Assembly: GCF_032595355.1 (NCBI RefSeq) | Contig: NZ_JASMWN010000004.1 | Span: 62,001-126,000 of the forward strand | Direction: 5' to 3' | DNA length: 64,000 nt | DNA from: Sedimentitalea todarodis | Lineage (GTDB): Bacteria; Pseudomonadota; Alphaproteobacteria; Rhodobacterales; Rhodobacteraceae | In this document: positions 54,327-63,029 of the stretch, one piece after another | How positions within the stretch are numbered: the stretch's first letter is position 1 | Layout: every line of letters begins with the position of its first letter | The notes under the pieces: model-generated | Databases searched by the model: none | What the model saw: the letters and a program-made list of their open reading frames with translations, nothing else | Told to the model about the DNA's origin: nothing | Made by a program: the position numbers and the translations under genes

Positions 54327-56258
54327 ATGCCTGAACCCAATCTGCGCCTCCACCTCTTTGGACGCTTTCGGGTCACGCTGGCGGGTGAGGAGATCCCGGT
54401 AAGATCGGCTTCGGCGCGGGCAATTCTCGCCTATCTTGCGGTCTGCAAGAATCATTCCGAGGATCGCGGGCGTCTTGCCGCAACAATCTGGGAATCGTCA
54501 GTAGACGCACGGGCTCGCCAGAACCTGCGGCAGGCGCTCCACGCGCTGAGCCGCCCGGACACACCGCTTGCACCTGTTCTGCGCGCCGACCGGACGCGCG
54601 TTGCGCTGGAACCGGATTTCGTCGAAACCGATGTCAGACTCCTGCTGCAGGAAATCGACGCTGGCCATGTCCGCGACGAGCTGATTCATGGGGCGCTTCG
54701 ACCCGACTATCTGCTGGCTGCCGAGCCTGTGCGCGGCGAGTTGTTTGACAGCTGGTTGCGCCTGCTGCGTCAGGACATGGAGAACCGCCTGCGAGAACGG
54801 CTGGCAAAGCTGATGGAGCAGCCGGACCCGACGAGTGCCCGGCGCGCGGCCGATGCGCTGCTGGCGCTGGATCCTGCCGACGAACAGGCTGTTCGGTTCC
54901 TGATCCAGTACCATCACACCAACGGTCAAACCGCACAGGCCCTGCGGACCTATGAGGCGCTATGGACCTATCTGGAAGAAGAGTTTGACGCCGAACCAGG
55001 GCATGAGACCATTGCCCTGATTGCCAGGATCAAGGCGCAGGAGCCAACTCCGGCAATGGATATGCAAACCAACCCCGCGCAGCACTTGCGGATCGGATTG
55101 ACGCCGGTGACGGCGGGCGGATCATCCTATGCGACCGGTGTCGCCTGCCTGTTCCGCGCCGAGTTGATGGCGACGCTGCTGCGCTTCCGTGCGTTCGAGA
55201 TTGTCGATCTGAGCATTGCAAGCGCCCCGGTCGACTATGCGCTCGACGTCTCAATCGGTGGCGACGAACGCGAACTCCTGTTGCTGGCCGTGCTGAAACG
55301 CAGCAGCGACGGGGCCGCGTTGTGGAGCGATCGCTGGACGGAGCTGACCGATCACTGGCTGCAAACCCAGGCTGCCATCGTCAGCCGATTGGCGTCTTCG
55401 CTGTCGATCTATGTCTCCCTGACCCGGATACAGGAACTGCGAAGGACCGAATTCGGGGCGAGCGCGTTTGACGACTGGCTGATCGGTAATCAGCATCTGG
55501 ATGAATTCCGCGCCGAAGGCCGCGCCGCCGCCGCGCGGTGCTTCAAGCGTGTGATCGAAAAGGCACCCGAGGCCTCGATGGGATACAGCAGCCTGGCCCG
55601 CCTGATGAACGCGATGCATCTGATGCAGCCCTGTATGTTCCGCCAGAAAGAGACCCACCGGGAGAGCAAGCGACTTGCGAGCAAGGCGGTTGCGCTCGAC
55701 CCGCTGGACGCGCGTGCGCATCTGCACCGGGCCTGGGCCTGTTGTCTTTTGGGCGAATACGATCAGGCCTCTGCCGGGTTTGCGATGGCGCGGCAGTGCA
55801 ATCCGAACGATCCCTGGACGATGCTGTCCTCGGGCCTGGGGGCCGCCTTTTCCGACGAATTGCCCCTTGCCACCGAACTCAGCCAGAGAGTGATCCGCGA
55901 GGGCTGGACCACCGCGCCCTTCCAATGGGGGTTTCACATGCCGATCCGGTTTCTTGCCGGTGATTACGAGGGCTGTGTTACTGCCGCCGAGAACGCGGGC
56001 ACCGCGATCCTCAATGTTCCGGCATGGAAGGCCGCCGCGCTCTGGCATCTGGGCCGAAGAGCCGAGGCGCAGACATCTTGGGCAGAGTTCGAAATGTTGT
56101 CACGATCACACTCCACAGACAGTACCAAGCCGAGCAGCCAGACGATCTGTGAATGGTATCTGTCCTGCTTTCCTGTCCGCAATTCAACGCAACGCCGCAA
56201 AATGGCGGAGGGTGCGGCAGGCGCGGCAGGGCTTCAGCTGCATTGTGTACAACAATAA
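54327..56258 (+). CDS. SARP/BTAD-type transcriptional regulator with TPR-like C-terminus
   Basis: A 643-residue regulator. Residues 5-95 form an OmpR-type winged helix (LRLHLFGRFRVTLAGEEIP ... ARARQNLRQALHALSR). Residues 100-245 form the bacterial transcriptional activation domain with helical repeats (ALRTYEALWTYLEEEFDAEPGHE). From about 400 on there are TPR-like helices (AVALDPLDARAHLHRAWACCLLGEYDQASAGF). No ATPase domain is seen, so it is a small-to-medium SARP. Its 3' end overlaps the convergent 182-residue gene by 25 bases. Confidence 0.85.
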   Translation: MPEPNLRLHLFGRFRVTLAGEEIPVRSASARAILAYLAVCKNHSEDRGRLAATIWESSVDARARQNLRQALHALSRPDTPLAPVLRADRTRVALEPDFVETDVRLLLQEIDAGHVRDELIHGALRPDYLLAAEPVRGELFDSWLRLLRQDMENRLRERLAKLMEQPDPTSARRAADALLALDPADEQAVRFLIQYHHTNGQTAQALRTYEALWTYLEEEFDAEPGHETIALIARIKAQEPTPAMDMQTNPAQHLRIGLTPVTAGGSSYATGVACLFRAELMATLLRFRAFEIVDLSIASAPVDYALDVSIGGDERELLLLAVLKRSSDGAALWSDRWTELTDHWLQTQAAIVSRLASSLSIYVSLTRIQELRRTEFGASAFDDWLIGNQHLDEFRAEGRAAAARCFKRVIEKAPEASMGYSSLARLMNAMHLMQPCMFRQKETHRESKRLASKAVALDPLDARAHLHRAWACCLLGEYDQASAGFAMARQCNPNDPWTMLSSGLGAAFSDELPLATELSQRVIREGWTTAPFQWGFHMPIRFLAGDYEGCVTAAENAGTAILNVPAWKAAALWHLGRRAEAQTSWAEFEMLSRSHSTDSTKPSSQTICEWYLSCFPVRNSTQRRKMAEGAAGAAGLQLHCVQQ

Positions 56259-56782
56259 CCGGCCAGGTAGGGCCGCAGGAATTCATCCAGAGGATTTTCG
56301 CCGTCCAACTGAACAACGTATCCTGCGGCATCGCTATCGCTTGCGGTTCCGCCTGCAAACGGGGTCGGCCAATCCTGATCGGATGAACTCCAGGACACCT
56401 CGCTGTACATTCTTGGCAGGCTGACCGTCGGCCAGAGATCCTGCTCCAGAGCAGTATGCTGAAATTCGATCGCTTCAGGCTCGGGCAACACGATGGAGAA
56501 CCTGTCAGGACGCCGTAAGAGCAACTCAATCTCAATGATGTTCTCGCGGAGCGCATAGTCGTCCTCGGTCAGACGGTCATTTTCCGGCAGGTTCGCGAGC
56601 GAGTGCTCAAACGCCTCCTTCGTGAAAACGATCAATCGCCCGTCAAGCTCTGTTCGTGCACCCGAAGGATGGCTTTTGGGGTTAATGCTCCATGCCTCGA
56701 TCAATCCGCCGATCACCCGCAGCGCCTTGCGCGTCTTGAGCTCGATCGGGTTGTTTCCGAATACGGTGTATCGCGGTGCCAT
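56234..56782 (-). CDS. Unknown 182-residue protein with C-terminal cysteine tail (possible modified-peptide precursor)
   Basis: I recognise no family. It begins MAPRYTVFGNNPIELKTRK, contains an acidic helical middle (EDDYALRENIIEIELLL) and ends in GYCCTQCS. Those three cysteines, residues 177, 178 and 181, are the only ones in the protein. A cysteine/threonine/serine tail after a long leader-like region, next to a YcaO gene, resembles the leader-core plan of azoline-forming peptides. A metal-binding tail is the alternative. ATG at 56782 has AGGAGA 8 bases upstream, so translation is likely. Its last 25 bases overlap the SARP gene. Confidence 0.6.
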   Translation of the reverse strand: MAPRYTVFGNNPIELKTRKALRVIGGLIEAWSINPKSHPSGARTELDGRLIVFTKEAFEHSLANLPENDRLTEDDYALRENIIEIELLLRRPDRFSIVLPEPEAIEFQHTALEQDLWPTVSLPRMYSEVSWSSSDQDWPTPFAGGTASDSDAAGYVVQLDGENPLDEFLRPYLAGYCCTQCS

Positions 56783-56830
56783 CTCAAAATCTCCTAAACA
56801 GCCAATGTTCCACCAATGGAGGATAACCTG

Positions 56831-56852
56831 ACTATACGGGAAGCCGCCAAAT
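56831..56852 (-). promoter_or_regulatory. Possible promoter of the cysteine-tail gene
   Basis: On the minus strand TATAGT at 56831-56836 serves as a good -10 element, about 50 bases upstream of the ATG. TATTCA lies 16 bases before it as a weak -35. Confidence 0.3.
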
Positions 56853-56865
56853 TGAATAGGTATCC

Positions 56866-56945
56866 GTCAGCCGCAGGTTGCATGCATTGACGCAACATTG
56901 ACGGTTCCACATACGAACGCGCGCTAAGCGTGTGTCAGCCGCAGG
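56866..56945. promoter_or_regulatory. Repeated elements in the divergent promoter region (SARP-like spacing)
   Basis: Two kinds of direct repeat sit in the middle of the divergent region. CATTGACG occurs at 56885-56892 and 56896-56903, an 11-base period as in SARP binding sites, followed after 8 bases by a weak -10-like TACGAA toward the protease. GTCAGCCGCAGG occurs exactly twice, at 56866-56877 and 56934-56945, flanking the first pair. Confidence 0.5.
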
Positions 56946-57007
56946 GCCTGCCGATTAGCAGGTCCGCTTCGCGGTGTTAGAACAAGAACTTTTGATTGGA
57001 AAACGTC

Positions 57008-60000
57008 ATGGCCTTTATTCCCAACGACCCCCGCTTTGCCAACCAGTGGCATCTGCTGAACGACACAAACGGACAGTTCGACCTGAATGTGGTCGATGCC
57101 TGGGACGACTATGACGGCTCGGGTGTCCGGGTCGCAGTCATCGACCGGGGATTTGACTACAACCATCCCGATTTTGACAACTACCGCACCGATCTGGACT
57201 GGGATTTTGAGGACGGCGATGCCGTCGCCCTGCCCGACGTGAATGAAGGGGACAACCACGGCACACCGGTGATGGGCATCATCGGGGCCGCTGCAGATGG
57301 AGAGGGCACTGTCGGCGTGGCCTTCGGGGCCGATCTGATTGGCTACAAGACCGACTGGTCCCGCGACCAGATCGAAGACGCGATCAATCTGGCCGTGACC
57401 GCCAACCACGACGTGGTCAGCATGAGCTATGGCGAAGGATCCGGTGTTTTCCAGGATCGCGATGGGTTGATCAGTGCGGTGAACAACGCGCTGGCCAATG
57501 GCCGGACGGTTGGCGGCGTTGACCTGGGAACGGTCTTGGTCAAATCATCGGGCAACAGCCGCGCACCTGCCAACAACGCTCTGCGCGAGGAAGGCACCGC
57601 CGAAGCCATCGACTCGCATCGAGGCACCATTTCCGTGGCCGCCGTCCGTCAGGATGGACAAGTCACCGATTTCTCGACACCGGGCGCAAACGTACTGGTT
57701 TCCGCCTTTGCCGATGATCTCAACAACAATCCGTCCATATCCACGACCGACAATACCGGAGCAGCCGGATACACCAATACCGACTACACCAACACATTCG
57801 GTGGTACATCCGCCGCCGCCCCGCAGGTGGCGGGCGTGGTTGCCCTGATGCTCGAGGCAAACCCCGATCTTGGCTGGCGCGATGTCCAGTCGATCCTGTC
57901 CTATTCCGCGCGCCACGTGGGCAGCGATGTTGGTGCCGCGGCGCAAGGGTTCGAACAGGGAACTGCGGGGGCCGCAAGCTGGCGGTGGAACGATGCCGAC
58001 AATTGGAACGGTGGCGGGCTGCACGTCTCAAACGACTATGGTTTTGGTCTGGTCGATGCCAAGGCAGCGGTCAGGCTGGCGGAAACCTGGACCAGCACCT
58101 CGACCAGCGCCAACGATGCGACGACGTTTCAGGATGGGTTGAACGGCAATGTCACCATCGCAAACGGTTCGGCCTCTGGCGGTTCGAATTTCTTCAACAT
58201 CAACGAGGCCACCAACATTCGGATCGAACATGTGTCGCTTGAGGTCGAGATTGTCTCAGCCGCTGATCTTGCCGATCTCGAAGTCTATCTGACCTCGCCC
58301 CAGGGCACCCGGATTCAGCTGATCGCCGACACCGGGGATACCCAGAACTACAGCGGCGAATGGCGGTTTGGCGCAACAGGGTTCCGGGGCGAGATGAGCG
58401 CCGGAATGTGGACTGTGGAGGTGCGGGATGATGACAGCGCGATCAGTTCGCCCATCGTCATCAACGACCTTGACCTGCGCACCTATGGATCGTCGGTCAC
58501 AAACGACGATCTGTTCATCTTTACCAATGAATTCTCGGACTACGCAGGGGTTGCCGGTCACAGCACCAATTTCGCCGGCGGTGCCGGATCGGACACGATC
58601 AATGTGTCCGCCGTGAACGCAGCATCAATCATCAACCTGCAAATCGGCCAGGGTGTCATCGACGGTGTGGCGGTCACAATGTCGAGCATTCAGGACGTCT
58701 ATGGCGGTGACCATCAGGATATCATCTTTGACGGAGCCGGGTCCAATGACATCTATGGCATGCGCGGCAACGACATTCTGCGTGACACCACCGCTGGCGG
58801 CAATGACCGCTATTACGGCGGCGAGGGCAACGACACGATTCAGGTCTACTCCGCCATCGCAGCCGATGCCTTTTACGGTGGCGCAGGCAGCGACACCATC
58901 AACTGGGCGCAGAGCGGCGAAACCTCGGCCACATTCGATCTTGCCGGTAACGAAGCCCGTGACAGCAACGGCAATACCGAGGTCATGAGCAGCTTTGCCA
59001 ATATTGTCGGCACCGCTTATGGCGACACCATCATCGAAAGCAACGCAACCAACGATATCGATGGATATGACGGCGACGACACCGTCATCGTGACAACCGC
59101 AATCGCCGCAGACGCCTTTCACGGAGGCTCTGGCCGGGACACCATCGACTGGTCAGCGGTCAGCGAGAACGGCGCGACATTCAACCTTGCGACCGGGCTG
59201 GCCACGGACTCGGTTGGCAATACCGAAGTCATGGATAGTTTTGAAAACATTGTCGGCACGGAAAATGATGACACCATTATCGAGAGCATCGCAGCCAATG
59301 ATATCAACGCGCGCGGCGGGGATGACCTTGTCACTGTCACGTCGGCAATCGGCAGTGACAGCTTTCGTGGCGGCTTTGGCAACGACACCATCGACTGGTC
59401 GGGATCGTCCCAAGCCAATGGCGTCTACAATTTCGTTCTCGGCCGGGCCATATCCGGCGCCAATGAAGAGATCATGGAAGGGTTCGAGAACTTCATCGGC
59501 ACAAACCAAGCCGATACCATCATCGAAGGTAACGGCCCCAACGTCATCCATGCCGGAGGCGGCAACGATACGGTCGAGGTGACCACGGTGATCGGAGTCG
59601 ACAGCTTTACCGGTGGGTTCGGGACCGACACCATCGACTGGTCCGGCTCGACGCAGGCGAACGGCGTCTATAACATCTCTGGCGGCACCGCGACGTCGGG
59701 GCGCAACCAGGAGATCATGTCCGGGTTCGAGAACTTTATCGGCACCAACCAGCGCGACATCATCATCGAAGGCAACGGCACCAATGTGATCAATGCAGGT
59801 GGCGGCAACGACACGGTCGAAGTTCACACGGCGATCGGGGTCGACAGCTTTGACGGCGGCTTTGGCAACGACACCATCGACTGGTCAGGTTCGTCACAGG
59901 CGAATGGTGTCTATGACATCTCCGACGGCACCGCAACGTCCGGAAACAACGTCGAAACGATGTTCGGGTTCGAGAACTTCATCGGCACCAACCAGCGGGA

Positions 60001-60958
60001 CATCATCATCGAAGGTGCGGGAACAAATGTCATCGACGCAGGCGGCGGCGACGACACGGTCGAGGTCAACACCACCATCGGTGTCGACAGCTTCACCGGC
60101 GGGTTCGGGACCGACACCATCGACTGGTCGGGATCATCGCAGGTCAATGGAACCTATGATCTGTCCGGCGGCACCGCCAGCGCGGGTGGCCAGTCCGAAA
60201 CGATGTTCGGGTTCGAGAACTTCATCGGCACCAGCCAGCGGGATATCATCATCGAAGGCGTGGGAACCAATGTCATCGACGCGGGTGCGGGCAATGATAT
60301 CGTAACCGTCGGCACAATCGTCGGCGTTGACTCCTATGACGGCGGCGCCGGTATCGACCTGATCGACTGGAGCGGCGTCAACCAAGGCGGTATCAGTTTC
60401 AATCTCGGCACGGGTACGGCCACTGCTGGGGGTGGCCAGGTCGAGACCATGACACACTTCGAGAACTTCTATGGAACCGACCTCAATGACAACATTCGCG
60501 GGTCCTCCGACAGCAACCTGTTGCGAGGCATGGACGGCGATGATGCAATGCGCGGCCTGCAAGGGCATGATCTCATGGCGGGCGGTGACGGCAACGACAA
60601 CATGCGCGGCAACGGCGGCAGTGACACGCTCAGCGGCGATGCCGGGAATGATACTCTGCGCGGAGGCGGCGGTGGCGATACGCTTCTTGACGGCGATGGA
60701 CGTGACCAGATGTTCGGTCAGGGTGGCGCTGATACCTTCAGCTTGATCGTCGACGATTTCATCGATCGCGTGCGTGACTTCGCACTCGGCTCCGATCTGA
60801 TCGAACTGACCGGATTCGACTATGACGACCTCAACATCGTGGATATGGCGTCGGGAAATGTGCGGATCTTTTATGGCACCGACAGCGTCATCTTGAATGA
60901 CAATGACGATACGCTTGCAGCCGCAGATTTTTCGAGCGACGACTTCCTGTTCGTCTGA
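57008..60958 (+). CDS. Secreted subtilisin/kexin-like protease with P domain and RTX-type repeats
   Basis: A 1316-residue S8 protease. Catalytic Asp46 in AVIDRGFDYNHPDF, His84 in EGDNHGTPVMG and Ser268 in FGGTSAAAPQVAGVV are all present. A proprotein-convertase P domain follows at about 405-500 (ADLEVYLTSPQGTRIQL). Residues 609-1178 hold seven tandem repeats of 81-82 residues. Calcium-binding nonapeptide repeats lie at about 1180-1240 (GGDGNDNMRGNGGSD), then a C-terminal region typical of type I secretion substrates. No N-terminal signal peptide fits that route. ATG at 57008 is chosen over a TTG 4 codons upstream. Confidence 0.92.
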   Translation: MAFIPNDPRFANQWHLLNDTNGQFDLNVVDAWDDYDGSGVRVAVIDRGFDYNHPDFDNYRTDLDWDFEDGDAVALPDVNEGDNHGTPVMGIIGAAADGEGTVGVAFGADLIGYKTDWSRDQIEDAINLAVTANHDVVSMSYGEGSGVFQDRDGLISAVNNALANGRTVGGVDLGTVLVKSSGNSRAPANNALREEGTAEAIDSHRGTISVAAVRQDGQVTDFSTPGANVLVSAFADDLNNNPSISTTDNTGAAGYTNTDYTNTFGGTSAAAPQVAGVVALMLEANPDLGWRDVQSILSYSARHVGSDVGAAAQGFEQGTAGAASWRWNDADNWNGGGLHVSNDYGFGLVDAKAAVRLAETWTSTSTSANDATTFQDGLNGNVTIANGSASGGSNFFNINEATNIRIEHVSLEVEIVSAADLADLEVYLTSPQGTRIQLIADTGDTQNYSGEWRFGATGFRGEMSAGMWTVEVRDDDSAISSPIVINDLDLRTYGSSVTNDDLFIFTNEFSDYAGVAGHSTNFAGGAGSDTINVSAVNAASIINLQIGQGVIDGVAVTMSSIQDVYGGDHQDIIFDGAGSNDIYGMRGNDILRDTTAGGNDRYYGGEGNDTIQVYSAIAADAFYGGAGSDTINWAQSGETSATFDLAGNEARDSNGNTEVMSSFANIVGTAYGDTIIESNATNDIDGYDGDDTVIVTTAIAADAFHGGSGRDTIDWSAVSENGATFNLATGLATDSVGNTEVMDSFENIVGTENDDTIIESIAANDINARGGDDLVTVTSAIGSDSFRGGFGNDTIDWSGSSQANGVYNFVLGRAISGANEEIMEGFENFIGTNQADTIIEGNGPNVIHAGGGNDTVEVTTVIGVDSFTGGFGTDTIDWSGSTQANGVYNISGGTATSGRNQEIMSGFENFIGTNQRDIIIEGNGTNVINAGGGNDTVEVHTAIGVDSFDGGFGNDTIDWSGSSQANGVYDISDGTATSGNNVETMFGFENFIGTNQRDIIIEGAGTNVIDAGGGDDTVEVNTTIGVDSFTGGFGTDTIDWSGSSQVNGTYDLSGGTASAGGQSETMFGFENFIGTSQRDIIIEGVGTNVIDAGAGNDIVTVGTIVGVDSYDGGAGIDLIDWSGVNQGGISFNLGTGTATAGGGQVETMTHFENFYGTDLNDNIRGSSDSNLLRGMDGDDAMRGLQGHDLMAGGDGNDNMRGNGGSDTLSGDAGNDTLRGGGGGDTLLDGDGRDQMFGQGGADTFSLIVDDFIDRVRDFALGSDLIELTGFDYDDLNIVDMASGNVRIFYGTDSVILNDNDDTLAAADFSSDDFLFV
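58832..60541 (+). repeat. Seven tandem 243-246 bp repeats inside the protease gene
   Basis: Units begin at 58832, 59078, 59324, 59567, 59810, 60053 and 60296. The first two are 246 bp (82 residues); from the third on they are 243 bp. Each unit carries a DTIDWSG-like motif, a GFENFIGT motif and an IIEG-type strand. Units 4-6 are the most alike, suggesting recent duplication. Confidence 0.9.
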
Positions 60959-61042
60959 TCTGTCCCCGGTACGGGATTGTCCTTGCGGATCTGTCCGAGA
61001 ATGGGTCGCCGTCTCGCAAGCATATCCTGACCTACACTGTTT

Positions 61043-61072
61043 CAGGCCTGAGCCCTTGGTGGTTCAGGCCTG
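61043..61072. terminator. Hairpin between the protease gene and aroB
   Basis: CAGGCCTGA pairs with TCAGGCCTG around a 12-base loop. No T-run follows on either side. It lies between convergent genes and may stop transcription in both directions weakly. Confidence 0.45.
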
Positions 61073-61095
61073 TTGCATAACTGTACTGGAGAATG

Positions 61096-62208
61096 TCAAC
61101 GCCTGGCCAAGGCGTCGGACAACACCGACAGGACCTGCTGTTCGGGCACATCCGATGTTACAAAGGCCTCGCCGATGTCGCGCGCCAGAATGAACCGCAG
61201 CTGCCCGTCCACGACCTTCTTGTCCTGTCCCATCAGGTCCAGCAGACGCGCGGCGGGCGGCAATGCCCCTTCGATATCCGCCAGATCGGTCTTCATGCCC
61301 ATATCGCGCAGGTGCGCGCGCACACGGCTGGGGCATTCCTGACTGCACAGTCCCATGCGCGCCGACAGTTCAAACGCCAGCGCACAGCCAATCGCAACCC
61401 CCTCCCCATGCAAGAGCCGCTGCGAATATCCGGTCGCCGCCTCGAGCGCATGGCAAAAGGTGTGGCCCAGGTTCAAGAGCGCACGGTCGCCCTGCTCGGT
61501 CTCGTCCCGCGCAACGATATCCGCTTTCATCTGCACCGACCGGCGCACCGCCTCGACGCGGGCGGCCATATCACCCGCCGCCAGCGCCGGACCGTTTATC
61601 TCGAGCCAGTCGAAAAACCCCGCATCGCCCAGCAGACCGTATTTCACCACTTCGCCATAGCCCGCGAGGAAATCCCTTGGCTTCAGAGACCCGAGGATCG
61701 CGGTATCCGCCAGCACATGCACCGGCTGGTGAAAGGCGCCGATCAGGTTCTTGCCCTGCGGTGCATTGATGCCGGTCTTGCCGCCAACCGAACTGTCCAC
61801 CTGTGCCAAGAGGCTGGTGGGAATCTGCACGAACCGCACCCCGCGCCGCAGCACCGCCGCCGCGAACCCGGCCAGATCGCCGATCACGCCTCCGCCAAAG
61901 GCAACGACCACATCGTTGCGCTCGACCTTTTGATCAAGCAGCCACTCCACCGTGCGGCCGAACTGCGGCCAGCCCTTGGTCGCCTCGCCCGGCGGCAGGG
62001 CCAGCGCGGTCATCTCGATCCCTTGCGCCGCCAGACCGGCGCGCAAGCTCTCCAGATGCAACGCGGCCACTGTTTCATCACTCACCACCGCCACCCGGGG
62101 CCGGTGCAGGAACGGCGCAATACGCGCGCCCGCGTGGTCGATCAAGTCAGGCCCGATCTCGACATCATAGGACCGCGCCCCAAGGGCGACATGAACGGTT
62201 TCCTGCAT
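61096..62208 (-). CDS. aroB: 3-dehydroquinate synthase
   Basis: A 370-residue NAD- and zinc-dependent enzyme, second step of the shikimate pathway. Conserved blocks: VAFGGGVIGDLAGFAAAVLRRG near residue 102, PTSLLAQVDSSVGGKTGINAPQGKNLIGAFHQP near 130, and zinc-binding NLGHTFCHALEA near 246 plus HGEGVAIG. ATG at 62208 lies 2 bases after the aroK stop, so the two are co-translated. Confidence 0.97.
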   Translation of the reverse strand: MQETVHVALGARSYDVEIGPDLIDHAGARIAPFLHRPRVAVVSDETVAALHLESLRAGLAAQGIEMTALALPPGEATKGWPQFGRTVEWLLDQKVERNDVVVAFGGGVIGDLAGFAAAVLRRGVRFVQIPTSLLAQVDSSVGGKTGINAPQGKNLIGAFHQPVHVLADTAILGSLKPRDFLAGYGEVVKYGLLGDAGFFDWLEINGPALAAGDMAARVEAVRRSVQMKADIVARDETEQGDRALLNLGHTFCHALEAATGYSQRLLHGEGVAIGCALAFELSARMGLCSQECPSRVRAHLRDMGMKTDLADIEGALPPAARLLDLMGQDKKVVDGQLRFILARDIGEAFVTSDVPEQQVLSVLSDALARR

Positions 62209-62210
62209 CG

Positions 62211-62801
62211 CTATTCCACTTCCAGAACATCCGGGCGCGTTGCCAGAACGCTCAGCACCCGATCAACCATCTGCTCGATCGACGCGTAACCATCGGAAAC
62301 AACGGACAGATCCGCCTCTGAATAGATCGGCACGCGCGCATTGAATATCTCTTCCAGAGTCCCGCGCGGATTGCCCGTGCGCAGCAAGGGCCGGGTCTCC
62401 TTGTGTTTTACCCGGTTCCACAGCACCGGCAGATCCGCGTTCAACCACAGCGACACGCCGCGCGCGGAAATCATCTCGCGGTTCGCTGCCGCCAGGAACG
62501 CGCCGCCGCCGGTCGACAGCACACAGCACTCGCCATCAAGAAGCCGCGAGATGACCTGGCTTTCCTTCTGACGGAAAAACGGCTCGCCATCGCGTTCGAA
62601 AATCTCGGGCACGGTCCTGTCGGCGGCCTTCTCGATCTCAGCATCGCTGTCCAGGAACGGCGCGCCCAGCCTCGCCGCAAGCGCCCGGCCAACCGCGGTC
62701 TTGCCCGCACCCATCATGCCCACCATGACCACGGTCTTTTTCAACCGTCCAGAATGCGGTTTCGTCCGCACTTTCGTCATGTTTTGCTCATTTTTGCTCA
62801 T
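62211..62801 (-). CDS. aroK: Shikimate kinase
   Basis: A 196-residue P-loop kinase phosphorylating shikimate. Walker A GMMGAGKTAVGRALA near residue 27, shikimate-binding DSDAEIEKAADRTVPEIF near 51, FRQKE and the STGGGAFL loop near 95 are intact. I start it at 62801; ATG at 62780 is an alternative, and the open frame begins further up at 62879. It is the first gene of the aroK-aroB operon and is divergent from the gene at 62880. Confidence 0.95.
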   Translation of the reverse strand: MSKNEQNMTKVRTKPHSGRLKKTVVMVGMMGAGKTAVGRALAARLGAPFLDSDAEIEKAADRTVPEIFERDGEPFFRQKESQVISRLLDGECCVLSTGGGAFLAAANREMISARGVSLWLNADLPVLWNRVKHKETRPLLRTGNPRGTLEEIFNARVPIYSEADLSVVSDGYASIEQMVDRVLSVLATRPDVLEVE

Positions 62802-62879
62802 TCTTCTCTGAATGACGTGATCTTCCCGAAAAGGCCATATATATATATTCAAAAGACTGAAACAGGACAGTGCAGCCAA

Positions 62880-63029
62880 ATGCGTAGATTGTTTAAATTA
62901 TTGTTGTATCTCGTCTGCTTGGCGTTCATCGCCGTGGTTGCCTATGCCTATATCGGGCCGTGGTTCGGTTATGATTTTTCAGAACCTCAAACCGAGATAA
63001 GAGAGCCGGTTGAGCTGGATGTCGATTAA
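62880..63029 (+). CDS. Small membrane protein (49 aa)
   Basis: The product begins MRRLFKLLLYLVCLAF and has one transmembrane helix (about residues 5-24), then a short periplasmic tail rich in acidic residues (DFSEPQTEIREPVELDVD). ATG at 62880 has AGGAC upstream and the next gene starts inside its last codons, which supports translation. No family recognised. Confidence 0.72.
   Translation: MRRLFKLLLYLVCLAFIAVVAYAYIGPWFGYDFSEPQTEIREPVELDVD

Noticed and set aside
58832..60541. CRISPR-like array
   Set aside because: The repeats are 243-246 bp, coding and in frame, with no short spacers.
60959..61095. Attachment site matching the tRNA-Asp 3' end at the far side of the YcaO/protease region
   Set aside because: No stretch resembling the tRNA 3' end is visible here.
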